This document shows, piece by piece, positions 22,105 through 32,959 of a stretch of 64,000 nucleotides of DNA. The notes beneath the pieces were generated by a model. That model saw only the letters and a program-made list of their open reading frames with translations. It made no database searches and was not told the DNA's origin. Origin of the DNA: Asterias rubens (Eukaryota > Echinodermata > Asteroidea > Forcipulatida > Asteriidae); assembly GCF_902459465.1 (NCBI RefSeq), contig NC_047076.1:6146146-6210145 (forward strand). The letters are read 5' to 3'. Positions within the stretch are counted from its first letter, which is position 1. Each line of letters starts with the position of its first letter. Made by a program: the position numbers and the translations under genes.

Positions 22105-22583
22105 TGATGTATCAACGATATTAAATGAGCCCGTTATAAAATTAAATTAGCTTATGTTGAAAATGGCCTGGAAAACCAAGCGATGCAACGAGTTTTTTTT
22201 TTATCATATTGTTATCGTTGCATGTTACGTAATATCAAATATATTCATGTGCTTAACTTCAGCGAAGACCATACCTTAGGACTGCTACAGAAAAGACAAT
22301 GCAATACAAAATTGCGCGTCTTTCAACGGTAATGTTCTTTGCTACATGCCGTGTTTAGATTGAGAAGGATCGCTTTCCAGTCGCACCGAGTAGGGTGTTT
22401 GTTGACGGCTGATTTTCAATTCCCTCTCTTCATCCTAATTGACATGGGTTGCGTTTCGATCAAGCAAATATCGCAAAAGTTTGTTTTTACATCTGCAGTT
22501 TCACATTGCTATATACATTTTCAGGTTTCCACAAAGGTAAGCAATAATGTGTGTATGCCCTTGCCATTGTCTTGTAGCATGTA

Positions 22584-23125
22584 ACGCCGGTGTCGCGGCC
22601 TCAGCCGTCCAGCGTACTCAGAGCTCCGGGTGACGTCACCGGGCATTTCGGCACGCAGTAATCACCGTCTCAGATCTCTGGCGTGCCAAGCTCTCCGGGA
22701 TGACGTAGCATGCTGTCGTTGCGGGCCTGAGTCTCCGGTGCTCTGCTATACGATACCTCCCCCTCCTACCGCCGCGAATAAATCTTCGAGACCTGTTTTG
22801 TTATCGTACGAGTGCTTTTTCGACGGGCAACCCAAAACCCTCTTCTGTTCTGAAGAGGGCTTTCAGAAGAACCTTCTTTGTAATTCCCACTCCTCAAATA
22901 CTTTATTATGTGATTACTATTTTCGCAATACTGTCGTAGACGCTCCACTCGTTCACCACGCGATTTACTTGTGGACGCCGCCATGACAGCTACGAGTAGG
23001 GCAAAACAGGCGGTCGACTCGGCACTTTGTCTGCGTGTGCGCAGGCATGGCATGACGTAATACTACCGTATTTGTTGATTCGGAGCTCTGAGTACGCCGG
23101 AGCTCTGAGTCCGTCACACCGGCGT
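22584..23125. mobile_element. GC-rich element with perfect 10-bp terminal inverted repeats
   Basis: Begins acgccggtgt and ends acaccggcgt. Sub-terminal inverted motifs (cgtactcagagctccgg and cggagctctgagtacg) strengthen the pairing. It is much richer in GC and CpG than its surroundings. Inside, a minus-strand frame starts at about 22985 in a good context (gtcATGGCGGC), about 72 codons, basic, with no domain recognised; it may be a captured exon or chance. No target site duplication found. Confidence 0.45.
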
Positions 23126-24049
23126 GTCTGCTGACCTCACATCATTGAGCTATACAAAGTAGCTCCATGCTCACCCACACAAGTATGTATACACCATGCA
23201 ACCGTGGACCTCATTGTTCCTCTTTTGTTTTAACCAAAAAATTTATGGGTTTTTTTTGTTTGGGGGGGGGGGGGTTGTACACGTTTTCCAACTTCGGACC
23301 TTTCCCGAACCGTGAACTCTATAATGGTCCTCTATGTCCCAAGTTTGAATGTTTTATACAAAAACTCACCATGCGCACACATAATAACGTTTGCATTATG
23401 TCGATATCTGGCTCTTAAGGCCAAGTAAAAATATACCAGTTGATCGTCCGGGTTTTTCCTAAAAGAGGAGGGGGGCCTTTTTGTTATTTCTTTCAAAGGT
23501 GGCCGCCAAACATTTTAATTCGAACTTGCCACCAACTCTTCGATTTAAAGTCAAAAGATTACACTCCGAAAATTTTCTGTTTAAAGACAAATTGTAAGAT
23601 TAAAATGGATGTGGCCTCAAAAAAGGGAGGGGACGATAAACTGTTTTTTTATTTTATTTGGCCTAAGTATGTCTGAATGAACTTTAGCGGCCGTAGATAT
23701 ATGGGAGGGTTTTCACTCGGCGGTAGCTTGAGATACAACAATAGTGTTTTTGTAATCGACACAAACACATTGGTAGTAAGTGATCATGCTGTACCGCTGC
23801 AGCTGGGTTGTCTGTAGACTCGATTCTTGTCCCGTTCTCGGTAAAGGGCCCATAAAGCGTATTGCGCCAACTAGCAAACAAGCCGTATGGTACGGGATTG
23901 GGACTTGAGTCAAGTCTAGGTTGTCTGATGGTTCATGGTCCTTGATGGTCCTAACATGCTAGCTTGAACGTCTGACTTCATTCTTCGAGGCTCGATCCTT
24001 GCGGATAAAGACAGGGGCCCAGTCTAATGCTGACCCTGCAACGTAGGTA
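23126..24049. other. Intergenic, no gene recognised
   Basis: Contains a poly-G run near 23262-23273 and short unrelated frames. The words gcggataaagacaggg near 24001 recur at about 30509 (ggatataaagacaggg), indicating a minor shared repeat. Confidence 0.35.
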
Positions 24050-24162
24050 GGCTACTATATATACATGTACTGTGTGTTGATCACGACGTAGTGCAAGTCT
24101 CAGAGTAGCCGGAACACACGGAAGACGGACACCCACCCGGCCCTTGGCTTTAGGCTGCAGAG
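24050..24162 (+). promoter_or_regulatory. Possible promoter and 5' UTR exon of HYKK copy 3
   Basis: A TATATATA-like run at about 24055-24064 is followed about 100 bp later by CAGAG/GTAAGG, a consensus donor (intron from 24163). It lies 1.2 kb before the acceptor at 25360-25361 that precedes the copy 3 ATG. It has no sequence match to the 5' blocks of copies 2 and 4. Transcript data alone could settle it. Confidence 0.25.
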
Positions 24163-24631
24163 GTAAGGAATGTCGGTACAGCTGTAAACATGTGGATTGT
24201 ATAGTGGACATTTTTTCAAGTTGTTAGGCAGAAAGTTCAACTTGACAACATTTCTTTTCTATTATATCGGCAACATTCGAGTGTGGATCTCACGTTGCAT
24301 TGCAATAATGTAAGCTCAGTGAAAGTTTGGGTGGTAGGCCTGCCCATTTTTGCCAAGCAATGTTTTTCTGTGCTGAGCACGTATTGACATGCTTTACATG
24401 ATGAAATCGGGCCATGGGTGCTCCCTGACCTTCCTTGATCACTGGAAGTTCTACCTCCATAATATTGTAACCGTGGAGGTCTATAATTCTATCTCCATGA
24501 TTGTACAGAATGAATGAGTAACCACTTCCACTTTCGAAAGAACATGGCTGCACAACTATGAACTATGAGTATGACGATTGTGTTGTGGCAAATTCCACCA
24601 AAAATACTATAACGGGAAATAGTTCATAGCA

Positions 24632-25012
24632 GTAAAAGGGAAGGTACACGTTTGGTAATTACTCAAAACAAATATTATCTTAAAAACTGACTTGGTGAAG
24701 AGGATTTGGGAGCTGTTGATAGTATAAAGCATGATGAGAAACGGCTCCCTCTGAAGTAGCATAGATTTTGAGAAAGAGGTAATTTACCACTAAAATAATA
24801 AAATACTTCTAGCCAGAAGTCTTTTATTCCTATCTGAAAGCACACAAATTTGTCCAACAAGGGTGTTTTTTCTCATCATTTTCTCGTAACTTTGAAGACC
24901 AATTTAGCTCAAATTTTCACAGGCTTGTTATTTTATGCTTATATTGGGATACACTATAAAGTGAGAAGACTGGTCTTTGACACTTACCAAACGTGTACCT
25001 TCCCTTTAAGTT
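24632..25012. mobile_element. TIR element, 'GGTACACGTTTGG' subfamily, full length
   Basis: aaaagggaaggtacacgttt at the left and aaacgtgtaccttcccttta at the right. The interior is related to the copy at 6675-7019. Confidence 0.72.
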
Positions 25013-25097
25013 TTCAGAAGAGTTTAGAAAACGTTTGTGCACTTCTGGTGTAGACCGTAGTTGTATACTGACCTTGTAACCTCTAGCTACCGGGCAA

Positions 25098-25260
25098 CCT
25101 CGGTAGTGTAGTTGGTAAGAGACTGCTCTAGAATTGCAAGGGTCGTGGTTTCGAATCCCACCCGAGTAACATGCCTGCAATATTTGTTCACAGGACTCTG
25201 GGAAAGTACTGAGTATACAATGCAAACACACATCGGTGTATGGGTAAACAACCAAAATTA
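25098..25260 (+). mobile_element. tRNA-derived SINE, complete head
   Basis: tRNA-like head with A-box region gtagtgtagttggtaaga and B-box-like ggtttcgaatccc at 25147-25159 (one extra T), followed by the tail tgttcacaggactctgggaa and acacacatcggtgtatgggt. Family members or pieces occur at 1-310, 4070-4145 and 37250-37420. It ends about 110 bp before HYKK copy 3. The extra B-box base and lack of a paired acceptor stem argue against a functional tRNA. Confidence 0.65.
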
Positions 25261-25372
25261 GTGACCGTGTACCATTAGTCGATATGAATTTGTAATGACC
25301 TTAATGAGCTAGCCGACGTAGTCATAGTTTGGACATACAGACAGTGTATCTTGTTTCACAGGTTTAAATAGT

Positions 25373-28300
25373 ATGGAGGAAGCTGCAGTTGCCAACAATG
25401 AGACCCCCAAACCATTTCTTAGCATTGATGACGTCAGAACACTTCTCATGCGACTCTTCGGTGTCAAGGCTTCAACTATCAAGGAATTCGACAGCTACGA
25501 CGATAGGACCTATCACGTGACTACAGACCACGGTCAGGGGATCGGAGACAACACAGAGTTCATCCTCAATGTCTTGAATTCAGGATTTACGGCAGAGGAC
25601 GCTGTTGAAGCCCAGACGGCCATTTTGGATTTCTTGCAGTCCGACTTTCCCGAGTTGCGGAGTCAGGCACCAGTGCCAAATCTAAAGGGAAAGCTTGTCA
25701 GCTACGAGAAGATTTGCAATGAATTTCGAAATGGTAATAAAATTAAATTGATAATATCGAAGTTCCCGCGATTATCCATTTTTGATACTCATAAAAATAA
25801 ATACATTTGGCTTTCTTGTTTTGCTCAGTTTAATAACACTAATGTATGGACGCTCATTGGTAAAAACAATCTCGCAATTATTCTCGCACACAAAATGAAA
25901 AGAGGATTTAAATTTGAGATAATTGAAGCATCAGCCTTGATATAGGTCTAGTAACAATTACTACGACACAACGTCATTGACCACCATTGATGACAAGCAC
26001 GACGCGCTGCGCGTAACTCTCAGCCAATGACAGCCCTTCACATACGTGCACGTTTCATCAACGATGGTCGCCATATGCAAGGGGTCTATTAATGTGATGT
26101 GATGTTGAGAAGTAGGCCTTTGTCTTTTATCGGCCCATTTTACCTGACGTCATTACACAGTACATCTTGTTTGAACCACTTGGAGTCAAATATCCACGTG
26201 TTGGGGAATGGAGGCGAAACGCGGGTGTAATTGGTGCACCCCGCGGTCCACTTTAGCTTACAGTGCGAAATGCTTGATATTTAAAAAATAATGTCAATAT
26301 ACTCTTGTACTTTTTGATCGCAGGGAGTGAAGTGAGAGGCGAAACTGCCGTGAGTGCCTTACGGCTCTTTATCTACCTACCCGGATCTACTCTTCTGTCT
26401 TCGGCTCCATTGCCTCTGTCATTCTTCAAGAAAATCGGTACACATCTCGGAGACCTTCAAATTGCTCTTCAGGTATTGTCTGTTTTAAAGTAACGTAACT
26501 GTGTTTAGCTCCCTGCACATCCGACGTCACACTTCGAGGCTCGTGAATGACGCTAGTTCTAGCCTAGCTAAATCCTGGGAGATCAGTGATTTGGTTAGGA
26601 GGGGCAGGAAAGGGGAGGATAAAACTCTTTTTTTTCCGATGCTAATTTAACATGTATTCAAGGCAGTGGACACTATTGGTAATTACTCAAAATAATTATT
26701 AGCATAAAACCTTACTTGGTAACGAGTGATGGGGAGAGGTTGATAGTATAAAACATTGTGAGAAACGGCTCCCTCTGAAGTGACGTAGATTTCGAGAAAG
26801 AAGTAGAATTTTCCGCGAATTTGATTTCAAGACCTCAGATTTAGAATTTGAGGTTTCGAAATTAAGCATCTGAAAGCACACAACTTCGTGTGACAATTAT
26901 TTTTTCTTTCAGTATTATCTCGCAACTTCGACGACCAATTGAGCTAAAGTTTTCACAGATTTTTTATTTTATGCATATGTTGAGAAACACCAAGTGAGAG
27001 GACTGGTCTTTGACAATTACCAATAGTTTCCAGTGTCTTTAAGTCAAAGGTGGTTATGGACGTGGTCTAAAGGCAGATCTCTGGTGTAATTCACGAGTCT
27101 CAAAGTGTGACGCCAGAAGTTCAGGCTAAAGGTCGACCCCAGTTAAAAATTATTAGTCTTAATCTCACTCCCGTTGACCTCCATGCAGAAGTACCCGAGA
27201 GAAATTGATGTCAAACCGTTGGAGCAAAGGGCAGCCACGGCGATATGGTGCCTGGCAAACATCCTCGATCTCAGGGCTTACTTACACGTGGTGAAAGATG
27301 CTAGGGCGTTGACGATTGTGAACGAGGTGATCACAGAATTTGAAGAGAAAGTTTTACCAGTCGTCGGAGAATTTAGAAAAGGTAAATGGATTGGCATTCT
27401 TTGACGAAAATGTACAAGATAATACACAATTTTCAGGTAAAATTATAAGAAAGATATACAATAAATGTCAATTGTGAAAGTTTCAGCTAAATAGGGTGTC
27501 TACTTGCTTAACAGAAAACGCAAAAATACTGTCACGGTATAGTCTATGATCACAAGAACTTCACACTCATCAACGTTAAGCGAGGCGGCAGTTGGTAACA
27601 CTCTGAGAAAAAATATAATGTAGATTCATTCTCATAAATTCAAATGTTTTTAGATGAAAATCAATACCATAATTACATTAAATTTTAGGATTTTCCAATC
27701 TATGACCCTGCTTTTACAGTAACTGTTGAAAAATTGAAAGCTGAAAGTTGAACACGCGAGGACAGACTACCCAAAACACTAACCGTCTTCTCTTGACATT
27801 TTCATACTTAATGATCAAAAGGTCATTAAATGAAAACATGTCTATAAATTTCACGACAGAAAATTCATCAAAAATGAATGTTTTACTTTGAAAACGAAAT
27901 GTTTCCTTTTTCCTAACAAATACTTTGAAGAACACTCTTGACAAACAAACCTCATTATACTGGGGCTCTCAGTTTTACGAAATCCATTCTAAAGCAGACG
28001 AATTGTGTACATTATATTATCCCGCCAATATGAATAACTTATTGAATTGTTAGGGGTTATCCACCAACACGCGAGGAAAGACTACCCAAAACATTAACCG
28101 TCTTCTCAGAACAGGTTATTGTTGATATTTTCGTACGTTATGATCAAAAGGTCATTAAATGAAAACATGTCTATAAATTTAAAGAGAGAAAATTAATCAA
28201 GCATAAATGTTGTACTTTGAAAACGAAATGTTTCCTTTTGCCTAACAAATACTCTTGACAAATAAACCTAATTTTTTATCAGTGGCTGCAAAATATGCAC

Positions 28301-28849
28301 AAACAGATTTACGAAATCCTTACAATTTGCACCATTGGGACCTTATGGTTATGAGCAGAAGAATTGTGTACATACATATACCGTCTTATTGAATAAGAAT
28401 AACTTATTGAATTGTTAGGGGTTATCCACCAAGACTTCAGTGACTGCAATGTACTCGCAGTTCAGACGAACGCCAACAAGAATAAGGACTACGAGATTAG
28501 TGGTGTCATCGACTTCGATGACATGATGTTCTCCTGCCTCGTGTTCGATGTTGCAACTGCCATGATGTATCTGATGTTCTGCAGTGACCAACCCCTGGAA
28601 GCCACTGCCAACCTCCTTGCCGGCTTCGAGTCGAGAGCTCCACTCCCGGAGAAGGAGCGAGGCGTTCTGCGTGTTCTTATTGCAGGGAGGTTCATCCAGT
28701 CCCTCGTGCTAGGGCTGTATTTTGGTGGCTTGAACCCGGACAATTCGTATATACCACAGAAGCAAGAAAGAGGTTGGAATCTCTTGGAACTGTTTTGGAA
28801 CCATCCTCAAGATGAGTTAATGAAATTATGGAATGGAGGAACGGATTGA
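25373..28849 (+). CDS. HYKK: Hydroxylysine kinase-like gene, copy 3, nucleotide-binding Lys replaced (four coding exons)
   Basis: Third tandem paralog. Exons: 25373-25733, 26324-26472, 27189-27381, 28419-28849; phases 1,0,1, all GT-AG, 377 aa, no frameshift or premature stop. Catalytic loop HQDFSDCN (D240) and IDFDDM (D266) are intact, but the strand-3 motif reads FILNVLN: codon 66 is AAT (Asn) where the other three copies have Lys. In kinases of this fold that Lys contacts the nucleotide phosphates, so copy 3 may be weak, inactive or rewired, while its open frame suggests it is still maintained. A short leader after an acceptor at 25360-25361 precedes the ATG. A candidate 5' UTR exon with a TATA-like stretch lies near 24055-24162. 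Intron 3 contains a tandem duplication carrying a decoy copy of its own acceptor. Confidence 0.86.
26660..27023. mobile_element. ~0.39-kb TIR family copy in intron 2 of HYKK copy 3
   Basis: aaggcagtggacactattgg at the left and caatagtttccagtgtcttt at the right; inverted interior. Confidence 0.72.
27742..28435 (+). repeat. Tandem duplication in intron 3 of HYKK copy 3 with a decoy splice acceptor
   Basis: Two diverged units with periods of about 315-365 bp share aacacgcgagga (27751, 28066), gatcaaaaggtcattaaatg, gaaaacgaaatgtttccttt and gaattgttaggggttatcca. The first copy of the last motif (about 28045-28064) reproduces the real acceptor of exon 4 at 28417-28418 and about 14 nt of exon, then diverges into non-coding sequence. 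Confidence 0.75.
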
Positions 28850-29429
28850 TTTATAATAGACTTGGTTCCAAGTCCGTGAGCGTGTTTGATTTTATACCTG
28901 ACATAGCCAATATTGCCTGAAATAACGCCCTTTTGTGGATTTATCACGAGTTAGGGCGTGTGGTGCACAATCTGCGGGGGCGTTTTGCTCGGCTGATACA
29001 GAGAATAATAACCGCAATCTCGGACTTGAAACCAAGTCTAATTATTAGTAAACATTGGGGAGGGGTGCTTATAAGGGAGTTCAAAATTCCATTTACAACC
29101 ACATGGCTACTTTGATCCTAACGACACAGGCCATAATCGTAAACAATGCCATGGAGTTACTGGGCGAGTTTGTGACCGTGTTTGGTAACAAACAAAATGT
29201 GTAATATCAAAACATTATAGAAAAGAAGGTTCTTTGTGTTTTGCATGGCAAATATACAAAACTGTGAGCTCGCAGAATTAAACAGTTACTTTGGAATGAA
29301 CCTATGCATTGACGTCATCACGACGCCATCATGGAGGGATGACGAATCAGTGGAAAACACACAGATTTGTATGCGCGGCGTAGAGCGGGAGCCAATGAGC
29401 CAAATTATTTTGCCTTCTCGCAGAGAGCG
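28850..29429. other. Intergenic stretch after HYKK copy 3
   Basis: Presumably holds the 3' UTR of copy 3, but no clear AATAAA was found close to the stop. No gene recognised. Confidence 0.4.
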
Positions 29430-29926
29430 CCGGTGTCGCATGCAATTATGTCCTCTATGCAATACTATCCGGATGACATTATTGCATATGCAATAATGTC
29501 CGCCGGACGGTTTTGCATATGCATTCGTGTCCGCCCGGACGCTACTGTATAATGCAATTGTGTCCGCTCGGACACATTTGCATATGCAGTTTTGTCCGCC
29601 CCGTGCAAAACCGTCCTTGCAGTAAATTAAACACCGTTGGGGTCGACGTAACACGTTCGCCATGTTTTTACAAGCTAAGCCCATAAGTTGGGTATTCGCT
29701 GCAATCATAAAATACGTGAATATTCATGCTGCATAATTTATACGTAGGTTCAGTGCATGCACGCCCGCTTACGCGCGCACATACATGACATGTACAGTCC
29801 ATAGATATGGAATTCTATATCTATGGTACAGTGTTCATGTACATGTCCGCCGGACGGTTTTTGCATAGCCCAAGAGACACGATTGCATATGCAAAAGTGT
29901 CCGGACACAATTGCATCTGAAACCGG
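29430..29926 (+). mobile_element. ~0.5-kb CCGG-ended element, copy A
   Basis: Starts ccggtgtcgcatgcaatta and ends with the complement-like attgcatctgaaaccgg. Both flanks are packed with alternating gtccg/cggac and tgcatatgca words forming nested inverted repeats. The same element occurs in reverse orientation at 36223-36713. No protein coding recognised; long frames here arise from the repeats. Confidence 0.7.
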
Positions 29927-29999
29927 CCCTACTCGCATCTTCATATGCAATTTCTTTTGTAGAACTTACCGCAATTAATGTTTGGGTGCGTTTTGGCGT

Positions 30000-30779
30000 G
30001 GATAATGGAAAGTTCAGCCGAATTATTTATTTATTGCGGCCGCCAAGCGAACCCTTGGTACGCGCGTTAGTGAAATGAGGTGGATGCTGGGCCAGCGGTC
30101 ATTATCAAGTTTGATCGCTTGCTAGACCGTCATGCATCCCATTCAACAGTTAGCGCTTGCGCAAATGGTATTTGCGAAAAGGTATTGACCTCACACTTCA
30201 AAACAGGAGTTGCGCTCCAGTTTGGGATATAAGTTTTGTTTTCTATGTACGTAGCCAGCCTCAGTCGTGTTGACCTGTTTTTATCATTCCATTTAAGTGA
30301 CTTGATTGTGCTATTTGTATGAGTGCTGTTGAGCAGAGGATTAAAATAATTTCAAGGGCAGGAAAATATTTCAGACTTCATTGTGTTGGTTTTTGCTGTA
30401 GTATTTTAGTAATTGCTCGTCCCATTTACATTGGATTATATAGACCGTGAAATCATTCTATCCTATGAAATCAATGGGCCTTGAAGACCAGTGCCTGTCT
30501 TCATCCTTGCGGATATAAAGACAGGGGACCAGACTATGTCGGGCCGAGCAAACCATGACAAGATGAGCCTATGTTGGCCATTGAGAATGGCGCTGACCCA
30601 TCATAACACGGGTCTCTCTATAGCCCAAACAAGCAACATTTTTTGTAAGTGGATATCTGTATGTAATTTACCCATCATTATTGCGCCATGGTGGTGCTGG
30701 GCGGTTACGTGCCTGGCCATATTGGGTTTATATGAGTTCTCAGCCCATGTTAATCGCTATGAAAAATAACTGAAAATGC
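30000..30779. other. Intergenic, no gene recognised
   Basis: Only short frames. A ggatataaagacagggga motif near 30512 is shared with 24001. Confidence 0.35.
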
Positions 30780-31260
30780 TCGAAAATGTTAAAAGCGAGA
30801 CCGGATCGTACCTAGTCCAGTCAGGATACAGCGATTTCCCCCGATAATCCAAAACTCCCATTACGAAAAAAATTAACTATTAGACGGCATGGTTTTCCTG
30901 CATGGGTGATTGGCTGACGATGACATCATCGACTAATATGGCAGCATGCTGTTTTTCGTTGGTATGGTGCCCCGACTACAACGGCAGCGTTAGTCAATAA
31001 CAAAAGAGCCCGTCTATACCATGGGATAAATTAACTGATCCTCATTCACTCATAGTTTAGACATGCGCTTTTACCATACCAACGAAAAGCAGCTTGCTGC
31101 CATATTCGTCGATGATTTCATCGTCAGCCAATTACCCGTGCAGGAAAACCATGCTGTCTAACAGTTGATTTTGTCGTAATGGGAACTTTGGATTCACGGT
31201 GGAAATGGCTGTATCCTGACTGGACTAGGTACGATCCGGTCTCGTTTTTAAAATTTCCAG
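30780..31260. mobile_element. ~0.48-kb foldback element between HYKK copies 3 and 4
   Basis: Left arm 30780-30970 and right arm 31069-31260 are inverted copies (gagaccggatcgtacctagt against actaggtacgatccggtctc; ggttttcctgcatgggtgat against its complement) around a ~100-bp centre. Confidence 0.75.
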
Positions 31261-31818
31261 GTAGAATATGAAATAATCTATCCATACATACTAATTGGGG
31301 ACTGTTGCCGACATTCATAACGGGAATATTTGCCGTGTTTTTGTGACCAGTGTTTTCTCTGTTTTTGAAGCCATTTTTTACGTACAAATTTCTCTTTTTA
31401 AAATTTGAGTTGCACCGATTTGCTTTTATACATAACGACAGATATGCTCTTCGTTTCAATTTACTGGTACATTATTTTGGTTGAGACTTTTCAGAAAAGG
31501 CTGAAAATTACCGAATTCCAGAAGCCCTTTTGACTAAAAAAAATATTCACACAGAGGTCACGTACGAAAAACGATGCATACTCTGCAGACAAATCACAAA
31601 GGACATTAGTGACCTGCGGGTAGACTGAATAAACTACCTCCATGGTCCTACTAAACAGTGCTGGGTAACCGTCGAGGACGGCCGTACGTGACTCTGAAGC
31701 CGCTATTTTGTGTTCAATCAACCGCCTCGTTGAATAGAACATTCCATCTTTCAACTCATGAACATATTCGCACCATTGCACTCATAAACAGTCATTATGT
31801 GTGTACTAACTAGTTTGT
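31261..31818. other. Intergenic, no gene recognised
   Basis: Short minus-strand frames without a domain; nothing supported. Confidence 0.35.
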
Positions 31819-32224
31819 ATCGTCAATACACATTTAGTGTTTTTTATTGTACAGCTGAGACCACATGTAGTTTTTGCTAGCACTGAGTTGCACATGTTTT
31901 ACTAGTTCTCCATTTTTCGCGTTCGTTCTACTCAGCAATTGCCAGCGTATGTACAGCAGTTTTGTTCGTCAGTAACTGTTGTATGAGTCAATTCGTCTTC
32001 GTTTCTCCGTCAAACTGTTTAGTCATTGTGAACTTTGTGAACATTATTTTTGTATTCTGTGGATTGGAATTGGTGTTCATCGTACCGTGCTACGGTCGGC
32101 GTTTTAACCTGTAGTGTAGCACTCCAGTCTTCAGGACCTCGACTTTTCTCCGTCCCGGTGTGCAGATATTAAGTGGTGAGTTTTATTATACATCCTTCTA
32201 AAGTAGTTTTGACTGATTACTACA
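31819..32224 (+). promoter_or_regulatory. Promoter/5' UTR exon block of HYKK copy 4
   Basis: Direct counterpart of 14650-15117 in the same orientation and the same position relative to its gene. The donor GTGAGT begins at 32176; the matching acceptor is 34631-34632, 40 nt before the ATG at 34673. Only scattered substitutions, a small insertion and the ~70-bp length difference separate the two blocks. Confidence 0.5.
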
Positions 32225-32593
32225 TACTCATTGGTCAAACTGCATCTCAAACCACAGCCCCACTATTTCACCACTAAAAAGAAAACGGCAGAGACTTTTT
32301 TTTTAAGAGAGGACACTCTGAAAACATTGCAACGAATCTGCAGGACAGAGGTAACTTTTGCTTTCCCACGTTCTTTCTTACTCCATGGAGATATAGGATT
32401 ACTCTTAGAAGTTAGCCTTGCATGTAGTAATGTGACAAGATCAAACCAACCATGACGGAACACACCTTTTTGTTGTGGTCATAAAGTGGCATTATGTACC
32501 CACTGCACGCTCATTGCACTGGACGATCTCGTGAATTCTATTTAACGGTATTTAAGGGGGAGGGGAAAGTAACCATCGATGTAGAAATATATC

Positions 32594-32594
<1 letters not shown>

Positions 32595-32632
<38 letters not shown>
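32595..32632. repeat. (ATCA)n microsatellite
   Basis: About nine perfect tetranucleotide units. Confidence 0.9.
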
Positions 32633-32829
32633 GTCTATTTCCATAGTATCAAAATCACAATCAAAATCAAATCAAAGGCAATGTTAATTGGAAATAAAAT
32701 AAAAAAGTTGTTTGATAAGATTAATTCATCTTTTAATATATTTTATTTTTACTTTTATTTTGTCCATATTACTCTGTATTATACACTATTTGCAACATTG
32801 AATAAATGTTTATACCTATGTATCTATCT

Positions 32830-32879
32830 AACTGATGGCTCCCCGATTTCGACTCATCGAAATCGGGGAGCCATCAGTT
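32830..32879. repeat. Perfect 23-bp hairpin with 4-nt loop
   Basis: 32830-32852 is exactly complementary to 32857-32879 with loop CTCA; the core is ctccccgatttcga / tcgaaatcggggag. A CpG-rich run (gcgcgagagc, gatcgcgaga) follows. Located in the probable 5' UTR intron of HYKK copy 4. Confidence 0.8.
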
Positions 32880-32959
32880 CGCGCGAGAGCAGTGATCTCG
32901 ATCGCGAGAGCACTATCTCAGCGCGTGGGGCCGATTTAACGACTTGTCCACAAGTCTAG

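Noticed and set aside
21573..22150. 180-codon frames on both strands
   Set aside because: They consist of the N gap.
25098..25172. Possible tRNA gene
   Set aside because: The B box has an extra base, the acceptor stem does not pair well, and the same sequence continues into a tail shared with other SINE copies.
29286..29708. 140-codon minus-strand frame
   Set aside because: It lies largely inside the CCGG-ended repeat; residue runs mirror the repeated gtccg and tgcatatgca words.
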